Shown: piece after piece, positions 37,180 through 43,516 of the stretch
How positions within the stretch are numbered: position 1 is the stretch's first letter
Layout of the letters: every line of letters begins with the position of its first letter
From: Bifidobacterium breve
GTDB lineage: Bacteria; Actinomycetota; Acidimicrobiia; Acidimicrobiales; Ilumatobacteraceae
Assembly (NCBI GenBank): GCA_945893395.1
Contig: CAMDEC010000006.1
Location: forward strand, 1-43,516
DNA length: 43,516 nt
Direction: 5' to 3'
Program-made: the position numbers and the translations under genes
Notes under the pieces: model-generated
Seen by the model: the letters and a program-made list of their open reading frames with translations, nothing else
Told to the model about the DNA's origin: nothing
Databases searched by the model: none

Positions 37180-38330
37180 GCCATCGGATCAACCGAAAAA
37201 CTCGGCAACGATTTTTTCGCGGTCAAACAATCCAGCATCACTTTTGACGCCGACAGTGCTTCATGAATCGTCACATCCATGTCTAGATAACGGTAGGTGC
37301 CAAGTCTGCCAATGAATGTCACGCCTTTGGCGCTGCGAGCCCGTTGCACATATTGCAGCAACTGCTCTTTTTCCTTGACCAATCGAATCGGATAATAAGG
37401 CGTATCAGTCTCGCCACAAAGTCGTGAAAACTCGCGATAGACAACTGTTTGAGAGTGAGTCTCCCAAGGTGCGAAGTGTTTGTGCTCGGTGATTCGCGTA
37501 TACGGCACCTCGACATCGCAGTAGTTGACAACTGGGTGACCCTGATAATCGCCGTCACTTACCTCGGGCAAAAAATCCAGGGTTCGGTAGCCCAATCGTC
37601 CGAATTCAAAATTAAAGTACGCATCGATTGGCCCGGTCCAGACAACATGGTCGAATTCACCAAACTCGCTCGACTCGCTCGGCACGAACTTCGTGTTGAG
37701 CCGCACTGAAATCGACGGGTGATCCAGAATCGCCTCGACTATCGGTGTATAACCATCTTTGGGTATCGCCTGATACGGGTGGTTGAAATATGAGTCGTCT
37801 TCCGTAAAGCGCACAGGCAGTCTCGCCAAAATACTTGCAGGCAACTCTTTTGGATCAACCCCCCACTGCTTTGACGTATAACCCGCGAAAAACGCCTCGT
37901 ACAACTCTCGACCGACGAATCGCAAACCTTGGTCTTCGAATGAAACCGGGTTGGTGATCGTCGTGTCAGCCTTGCTCTGAATAAATTCTTCGGCTTGCTG
38001 GGCATCAAAATCGCGGTCAAAAAACTGGTTGATCGTCTTTAGGTTCACCGGCAACGAATACATTGCGCCCTGCGAAATCGCCTTGACTTTGTGCCGATAC
38101 GGCATCATTTCACCAAAACGATTGATGTACTCCCAAACATGTTCGTGCTGTGTATGAAAAATGTGCGGACCATATTTATGGATCATCACGCCCGTGTCGT
38201 GACGCGCTGTAAAACAATTGCCGGCAACATGGTCACGGGCATCAAAAACCATGGCTTTGTGGCCCGCCTGCGCTAATTCTCGAGCGACAACCGCTCCTGA
38301 AAACCCAGCCCCAACAATGGCAAATCGCAC
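37176..38330 (-). CDS. glf: UDP-galactopyranose mutase
   Basis: AIVGAGFSGAVVARELAQAGHKAMVFDARDHVAGNCFTARHDTGVMIHKYGPHIFHTQHEHVWEYINRFGEMMPYRHKV, KQWGVDPKELPASILARLPVRFTEDDSYFNHPYQAIPKDGYT. GTG start. Confidence 0.96.
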   Translation of the reverse strand: MRFAIVGAGFSGAVVARELAQAGHKAMVFDARDHVAGNCFTARHDTGVMIHKYGPHIFHTQHEHVWEYINRFGEMMPYRHKVKAISQGAMYSLPVNLKTINQFFDRDFDAQQAEEFIQSKADTTITNPVSFEDQGLRFVGRELYEAFFAGYTSKQWGVDPKELPASILARLPVRFTEDDSYFNHPYQAIPKDGYTPIVEAILDHPSISVRLNTKFVPSESSEFGEFDHVVWTGPIDAYFNFEFGRLGYRTLDFLPEVSDGDYQGHPVVNYCDVEVPYTRITEHKHFAPWETHSQTVVYREFSRLCGETDTPYYPIRLVKEKEQLLQYVQRARSAKGVTFIGRLGTYRYLDMDVTIHEALSASKVMLDCLTAKKSLPSFSVDPMA

Positions 38331-38336
38331 TAGATA

Positions 38337-38356
38337 ATCATACGACTTGAGGTCGT
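38337..38356 (-). promoter_or_regulatory. Putative glf promoter: TATGAT box 6 nt from the GTG start, abutted by ACGAC-N5-GTCGT inverted repeat
   Basis: Minus strand reads ACGACctcaaGTCGTATGATtatctaGTG; the inverted repeat runs into the -10-like box. Confidence 0.4.
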
Positions 38357-38398
38357 GCGACTGAGTTCAACTAGATATCTGGCTTGTTGGCTATGCAA

Positions 38399-39565
38399 TT
38401 ATTTTGAGAGCCACGGTGAGCAGGCACCTTCGAGATCACGAATTTGAATTCTCTCTCGATTGTCATACGTCACAGCATTCTTCGGATCACGTTGCAACTT
38501 GAAAGTGCGAAACGACATTTCGGTCGTATCAATTGTCAAGATTTTGCCGATCAACGAATCGCCCAAATTAAGGATCAACTTCAACGCTTCCAGCGCTTGA
38601 ATCGAACCGACGATTCCAGGCAATACACCCAGCACTCCAGCCTCGGCACAACTCGGGGCCAATTCTGCCGGTGGCGGCTCTGGCACCATGTCGCGATATG
38701 TCGGGCCAAGAATCGGGTGGAACACACTGACCATGCCTTCAAATCTGAATATTGAGCCGTGCACAACCGGAATGCCAAGTTTGACGCTGGCATCGTTGAG
38801 CAGATACCGACTTGGAAAGTTATCCGCACCATCCACAATCACGTCGTAACCCGTCAGGATTTCAATTACATTTTCAGCGCAAAGTCGCGTGTCGTAAGTA
38901 ACGACATCCACATCGGGGTTCAGCATCGTCAAAGTTTTTTTCGCCGAGTCAACTTTGCGGTCTCCAACTCGATCGAGGTTGTGCAAAATTTGACGCTGCA
39001 AGTTCGAAGCATCAACTACGTCCATATCCACGATGCCTAGCGTGCCGACACCGGCTGCCGCCAAATACATCGCCGCTGGCGAGCCAAGCCCACCAGCACC
39101 TAGCAACAACACCTTGCTCGAAAGCAACTTTGTCTGACCTTCAATACCGACCTCGGGCAACAGCACATGCCGTTGATACCGATTTTTCTGCTCTGCCGAC
39201 AACTGTGCCGGTGTTGACCACTCGCGGTTTTCGTCTTTCCATTTGCCAAAGCCACCAGCCATGCTGAGCACACTGGTGTAGCCCAACTCTTGCAGTGTCT
39301 CGGCGGCAAAAGCACTGCGCACACCGCCTGCGCAATAGACGATTACTGGAGAATTTTTATCGACGATCTTTGATTCGACTTGCGCCTCAAGATGCCCGCG
39401 CGGAATATGCACAGCATTTTTCAGTGCGCCTTGTTCGAACTCGTCGGGCTCGCGGACATCCAAAACTACGACCTGCTTCGCCGCAATTTTTTCTGCGGCG
39501 GTCTGCGTGTCGACTTCTTGAATCTTCGACTTGGCAGCAGCGAGTAGTTCGCGAAAACTGGACAT
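38399..39565 (-). CDS. Rhodanese-ThiF/MoeB fusion (E1-like sulfur-carrier adenylyltransferase), rhodanese at N-terminus
   Basis: VVVLDVREPDEFEQGAL and VIVYCAGGVRSAFAAE (rhodanese loop) precede RYQRHVLLPEVGIEGQTKLLSSKVLLLGAGGLGSPAAMYLAAAGVGTLGIVDMDVVDASNLQRQILH and PSCAEAGVLGVLPGIVGSIQALEALK. Confidence 0.92.
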   Translation of the reverse strand: MSSFRELLAAAKSKIQEVDTQTAAEKIAAKQVVVLDVREPDEFEQGALKNAVHIPRGHLEAQVESKIVDKNSPVIVYCAGGVRSAFAAETLQELGYTSVLSMAGGFGKWKDENREWSTPAQLSAEQKNRYQRHVLLPEVGIEGQTKLLSSKVLLLGAGGLGSPAAMYLAAAGVGTLGIVDMDVVDASNLQRQILHNLDRVGDRKVDSAKKTLTMLNPDVDVVTYDTRLCAENVIEILTGYDVIVDGADNFPSRYLLNDASVKLGIPVVHGSIFRFEGMVSVFHPILGPTYRDMVPEPPPAELAPSCAEAGVLGVLPGIVGSIQALEALKLILNLGDSLIGKILTIDTTEMSFRTFKLQRDPKNAVTYDNRERIQIRDLEGACSPWLSK

Positions 39566-39586
39566 ATCAATACCCTACCGTTTTTG

Positions 39587-40363
39587 TCAAGATTTCACGA
39601 CGCTACAAATTTCGGGCAAAACTTCGGAAATCGGCGCGTTCACAATCACCTCGGCGTATTTATCCATTTCAGTTGGCTGACCATTGACGATGACTATTTT
39701 GGCGCCAGAACTTTTTGCTCTCGGCAAGGTGTTGCACGCCGGAAAAACCGAAAGAGAAGTGCCGACGGCCAAAAACACGTCGCATTCGGTGCTCGCCTGC
39801 ATTGCGCGGTCCATCACATCTTGATCCAACGACTGACCAAACAAGATCGTGTCACTCTTGAGAATGCCGCCACAAAGTTCACACTTCGGATCTGGATCAC
39901 CCGCCAAAACTCGATCTAATGCTTCAGTCATCGGACGGCGATCTTTGCAGTCCCAACAACATGTGCGATGCAAAGTGCCGTGTACTTCTAGAACTTTGCT
40001 TGGGTCGTGACCCGCTTGTTGATGCAACTCATCGACGTTTTGTGTGACGATGGCAACGAGTGATTCGCGCTCTTCAATCGAAAGCAATGCACGATGACCG
40101 TCATTGGGTTGTGGGTTGTTGTTGATCCATTTCGCGCGATTTTGCCAAGACCTCTGGCGTAGTTGATGGTCTTGCAGATAAAACTGCAACGTCGCCGCCC
40201 GCTCAGCATCGGGATTCTTGGTCCATAAACCATTCGGTCCACGAAAGTCTGGAATCCCCGAGTCAGTTGAAATGCCGGCTCCTGTCAACACAGTTATTTT
40301 TGAAGATGCAGCAACAATCTGCTTGGCTGCACGCACTGCTTGGTCGACGCCGTTATTTTCCAC
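39587..40363 (-). CDS. Sir2 family NAD-dependent protein deacylase (sirtuin)
   Basis: ITVLTGAGISTDSGIPDFRGPNGLW, VTQNVDELHQQAG, EVHGTLHRTCCWDC...CELCGGILKSDTILFGQSL, VGTSLSVFP. GTG start at 40363 inferred. Confidence 0.92.
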   Translation of the reverse strand: MENNGVDQAVRAAKQIVAASSKITVLTGAGISTDSGIPDFRGPNGLWTKNPDAERAATLQFYLQDHQLRQRSWQNRAKWINNNPQPNDGHRALLSIEERESLVAIVTQNVDELHQQAGHDPSKVLEVHGTLHRTCCWDCKDRRPMTEALDRVLAGDPDPKCELCGGILKSDTILFGQSLDQDVMDRAMQASTECDVFLAVGTSLSVFPACNTLPRAKSSGAKIVIVNGQPTEMDKYAEVIVNAPISEVLPEICSVVKS

Positions 40364-40421
40364 CGCAATATTCTGCCTTAAATTGCCGGCCAAAACTTCG
40401 AACAGACGCACACAAATCACT

Positions 40422-40841
40422 ATGGCTTCAAACATTTGCGACTTCACAAACACCGAAATCTTTGTCTCTGAATGGGTTGACCCGGTATTGACCGCATCCG
40501 GTTTCGACGCGTGTGGTGACTATGTCGAAACATATTGGCTCGGCGTCATCGGCCCCAGCGCCACATGGGTGCTGCGATACCTGTCGCGCGAACTCGAGGT
40601 TTTCCCAAACGGATACTGCCTCGACTTGGCCGACACGGCGGCGGCACTCGGGCTCGCCTTTCGCCACGGTTCGGGTTCGCTCGAACGAGCCATCCAGCGA
40701 TGCGCAACATTTGGTTTGGTGGCTCAACTTCCACAGTCGCTTGCCGTCCGCAGGCGACTGCCTGCACTAACCAAACGTCAACTACTTCGCTTGCCGACGG
40801 CCTTGCAACACAGCCACAACGAGTTGTTTGCTAAAAACTGA
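40422..40841 (+). CDS. Hypothetical protein (139 aa)
   Basis: MASNICDFTNTEIFVSEWVDPVLTASGFDACGDYVETYWLGVIGPSATWVLRYLSRELEV...RRRLPALTKRQLLRLPTALQHSHNEL. Resembles a conserved actinobacterial hypothetical family by recollection only. Confidence 0.75.
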   Translation: MASNICDFTNTEIFVSEWVDPVLTASGFDACGDYVETYWLGVIGPSATWVLRYLSRELEVFPNGYCLDLADTAAALGLAFRHGSGSLERAIQRCATFGLVAQLPQSLAVRRRLPALTKRQLLRLPTALQHSHNELFAKN

Positions 40842-42089
40842 CTATTTTTCAGCGACCGTGCGACGAATTTCGACGATTCGCTCTTGGTCATGATTTACAT
40901 CATCACCTTTTTCGGCCAACGCAGCATTGCGATCTTTCGCCGCTTCTCGCTCGGCAATCGTGGTGTCGACCCGTTTCAGCGCGGCTTCCGTGCCATGCTC
41001 ATGAATGAAAGTCGCCCACTCAACTAAAGCCTCAACCATTTCACTTTCTGGCACGACGGCGACATTGCGCCCTTTGACAAACAAGTGCCCGCGTTTGTTG
41101 CCAGCGGCGATGCCCAAGTCGGCTTCACGGGCCTCACCAGGACCATTGACCACGCAACCCATAACTGCAATTTGAAGCGGCAACTTTTTGTCAGCGAAAG
41201 CCTGTTGCGCACGCTGGGCAATGTCGATCACATCAACTTCTGCTCGACCACAACTCGGACACGCAATCAAGTCGACATTTTTCCGCTCGCGCAATCCAAG
41301 AGATTCAAGCAACAGCCGACCGGCCCGGGCTTCTTCAATCGGGTCGGCCGTAAGGCTGTAGCGAATCGTGTCACCAATGCCTTCAAGCAACAATGTGGCG
41401 ATGCCCGCGGTGGCTTTTACTAGTCCCCCAGGCAGGGGCCCCGCTTCAGTGACACCAAGATGCAACGGAAAATCAGTGATCTCACTCAGCATGCGATAGG
41501 CGTCAACCATCAACACGACATTAGAAGCCTTGACCGAAATCTTGACCAAGTTGAAATCAACTTCTTCGAAATATCTCAACTCTTGCTGCGCCGATTCGAC
41601 CATCGCCAACGCTGTTAGCCCGCCATGTTTTTCGTAAAGATCCGAATCTAATGAGCCACCGTTCACACCGATTCGAATTGACACGCCCCGATCGCGAGCC
41701 TCCGAGGCGACGGCCTTAATGTGTTCTGGTTTACGGATATTGCCAGGGTTGAGGCGCAAACCGTGCACACCCGCTTCAAGTGCGGCAAGCGCCATGCGAT
41801 ATTGATGATGAATATCGGCGATTATCGGCACCGGCGAGCGCGGCACAATTTTGGCCAAGCCCTCGGCGGCAGCCGCATCGTTGCAAGTGCAACGCACGAT
41901 GTCGCAACCCGCCGCCGCCAGCGCATAAATCTGTTGCAGCGTGCCTTCGACGTCGGCCGTCTTTGTGATCGTCATCGACTGCACGCTGATCGGCGCGCCG
42001 CCGCCGACCAAAACTTTGCCGACCTGAATTTGACGGGTCTTTTTGCGCTGGTAATTTTTTGAATCACGTTTCGTCATGTGCGCACCCAA
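40842..42089 (-). CDS. ispG: 4-hydroxy-3-methylbut-2-en-1-yl diphosphate synthase
   Basis: VQSMTITKTADVEGTLQQIYALAAAGCDIVRCTC, ADIHHQYRMALAALEAGVHGLRLNPGNI, CPSCGRAEVDV, VMGCVVNGPGEAREADLGIA. Confidence 0.96.
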   Translation of the reverse strand: MGAHMTKRDSKNYQRKKTRQIQVGKVLVGGGAPISVQSMTITKTADVEGTLQQIYALAAAGCDIVRCTCNDAAAAEGLAKIVPRSPVPIIADIHHQYRMALAALEAGVHGLRLNPGNIRKPEHIKAVASEARDRGVSIRIGVNGGSLDSDLYEKHGGLTALAMVESAQQELRYFEEVDFNLVKISVKASNVVLMVDAYRMLSEITDFPLHLGVTEAGPLPGGLVKATAGIATLLLEGIGDTIRYSLTADPIEEARAGRLLLESLGLRERKNVDLIACPSCGRAEVDVIDIAQRAQQAFADKKLPLQIAVMGCVVNGPGEAREADLGIAAGNKRGHLFVKGRNVAVVPESEMVEALVEWATFIHEHGTEAALKRVDTTIAEREAAKDRNAALAEKGDDVNHDQERIVEIRRTVAEK

Positions 42090-42103
42090 ATCTCAGAATC
42101 TTT

Positions 42104-43348
42104 TTAGCCGAGCGGGCTCGTGATATCCAAATAAAGGCCCGCAAACATCAACGTTACGAGCAAAACCACCACGGTCGTCGCCACCGGAATCATCTTGCCG
42201 ACATCTGCACGATAAACGCGCCCACGACGCGAACGAACGCGCTCATATGTGGCAATCGCCGCATGACCACCATCAAATGGCAGAAGCGGCATCATGTTGA
42301 ACACCCCCACAAAAATGTTGACACTGGCGAGCAACATCAGAACGCCTTTAAGGCCCTCGCTGCGACCGATCTCTCCGCCAACTTGGCTCGCCCCGACAAC
42401 CGTCGTTGGTCGCGTCATCATGTCTGGTTCGTCGGCGACGACATTTGAAAATATATTTTTCGGATTAAGCACCACGAATAGACCTGATACCGAATCTCTC
42501 GCGGTTCGAGCAACATCAAACAGCCCAAGTCGCACCGCATCAAATGGATTTTGGCGCACATAGCGATATGAGTCTGATGCAACACCCAAGAATGCGACCT
42601 TCGGGTTGGCTGGGTTTGCTCCAAGTGCAACCTGCTCGACGCCCACCTGACCTTCGCGCAGATATTGCACAGTGACGATTGCTCCTGGCTGATTTTCAAC
42701 GATCGCAAAAATTAATTCGCTTCGTGAAGTTATCTGCTTGTCATCAATCGCCACGATTTGATCACCTTCACGCAAACCAATTTTTGCTGCAGCAGAGTCA
42801 ATCGCCGGCGCGCCATAAATCAAAAGTTTGCCCGTATCACCAAATCGACCGGCGGTCGAATAGATGCCAATGAATAGCACGATCGCGATAATCAAATGCA
42901 TCAAGCTGCCGGCAGTGATCACGAGCATTCGCTTCGGATACGACTGCTGACGATATGTGCGGGGCTCGTCTTGCGGGTCGGACTCATCCAAATTGTTCAT
43001 GCCCACGATGCGAACAAAAGCGCCAATCGGCAGAGCACGCAAACCAAATTCGACCTCGCCGCGCTGAAAACTGAACACTCGTGGTCCCATGCCCATGTAG
43101 AACTGCGTCACCTTCATGCCGCTGCGTCGAGCGGTCAGAAAGTGGCCGAGTTCATGCAAAAAAACCGAGACGATCAAGCCGGCCACGAAAACCAGCGACC
43201 ACGGGTTCTTTACACCCAGCCAAACCAGTAGCCCGACGACTACGGCGCCGGTGATTGCGGTCGTCGCAGAATTATTTTTTGGTTTTTGCGGATCGACTGC
43301 ACCACCCGCAGCGATCTCGTCACGAAACTTCGTGTAAAAAGAACTCAA
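42104..43348 (-). CDS. rip1: M50 family site-2 metalloprotease (RseP/Rip1-like) with PDZ domain
   Basis: SVFLHELGHFLTARRSGMKV (HExxH), VTQFYMGMGPRVFSFQRGEVEFGLRALPIGAFVRIVGM, PDZ-like region IGLREGDQIVAIDDKQI, NMMPLLPFDGGHA. TTG start. Confidence 0.93.
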   Translation of the reverse strand: MSSFYTKFRDEIAAGGAVDPQKPKNNSATTAITGAVVVGLLVWLGVKNPWSLVFVAGLIVSVFLHELGHFLTARRSGMKVTQFYMGMGPRVFSFQRGEVEFGLRALPIGAFVRIVGMNNLDESDPQDEPRTYRQQSYPKRMLVITAGSLMHLIIAIVLFIGIYSTAGRFGDTGKLLIYGAPAIDSAAAKIGLREGDQIVAIDDKQITSRSELIFAIVENQPGAIVTVQYLREGQVGVEQVALGANPANPKVAFLGVASDSYRYVRQNPFDAVRLGLFDVARTARDSVSGLFVVLNPKNIFSNVVADEPDMMTRPTTVVGASQVGGEIGRSEGLKGVLMLLASVNIFVGVFNMMPLLPFDGGHAAIATYERVRSRRGRVYRADVGKMIPVATTVVVLLVTLMFAGLYLDITSPLG

Positions 43349-43516
43349 TTACTTTGTCTCCTTCGTCGCCCATTCACGCGCCAGTCGGTCGGCTTCTAAA
43401 ATATCGTCGACCGTATTTGGTATTTGACCATCATGGTGTTGCATGGTTGACTCAATGATGCTCGGAATCTCCGACCATTTGAGGCCTCCAGCCAAAAATA
43501 TTTCGACCGCGATTTC
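43349..43516 (-). CDS. dxr: C-terminal end of 1-deoxy-D-xylulose-5-phosphate reductoisomerase, truncated by window edge
   Basis: Manual reverse translation EIAVEIFLAGGLKWSEIPSIIESTMQHHDGQIPNTVDDILEADRLAREWATKETK*. Resembles the Dxr C-terminus and fits the dxr-rip1-ispG order. Stop abuts the rip1 start. Confidence 0.8.
   Translation of the reverse strand, partial: EIAVEIFLAGGLKWSEIPSIIESTMQHHDGQIPNTVDDILEADRLAREWATKETK

Noticed and set aside
1-43516. Mobile elements, integrases, transposases, tRNA or rRNA genes
   Set aside because: None recognised by eye on either strand. A tRNAscan/Infernal run would be needed to exclude small RNAs formally.

Overview
The window is a gene-dense chromosomal stretch with about 33 protein-coding genes, two of them truncated at the window edges. 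No rRNA, tRNA, CRISPR or mobile element was recognised by eye. The gene content points to an actinobacterium with moderate GC, plausibly an Acidimicrobiia-like lineage (inference): NucS mismatch endonuclease, mycothiol-conjugate amidase (Mca), two F420-type LLM oxidoreductases, GlfT2/Glf galactofuran synthesis, an LCP ligase, AccA3-type biotin carboxylase with BirA, actinobacterial-type DapD, and a dxr-rip1-ispG cluster. Most genes are housekeeping. The observations most worth a second look are: (1) a ~75-residue, ~52% lysine, histone-tail-like N-terminal extension on an acyl-CoA synthetase, encoded by DNA tandem repeats; (2) a 791-aa secreted protein combining a SpoIID-like region, an SGNH/GDSL hydrolase-like region and two peptidoglycan-binding repeats, convergent with glf-glfT2; (3) a rhodanese-ThiF/MoeB protein with the rhodanese at the N-terminus and no zinc CxxC pairs; (4) recurrent TAnnnT boxes 6-8 nt upstream of start codons, suggesting leaderless mRNAs, which overlap on opposite strands at divergent gene pairs; (5) seven convergent pairs with stop codons 0-14 nt apart or overlapping; (6) an unlisted 57-aa ORF with a nearby bidirectional terminator-like hairpin; (7) lysS and dapD overlapping by one base. 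I found no convincing defence island or entirely new multi-gene system. All family calls are from motif recognition by eye, with no database search.
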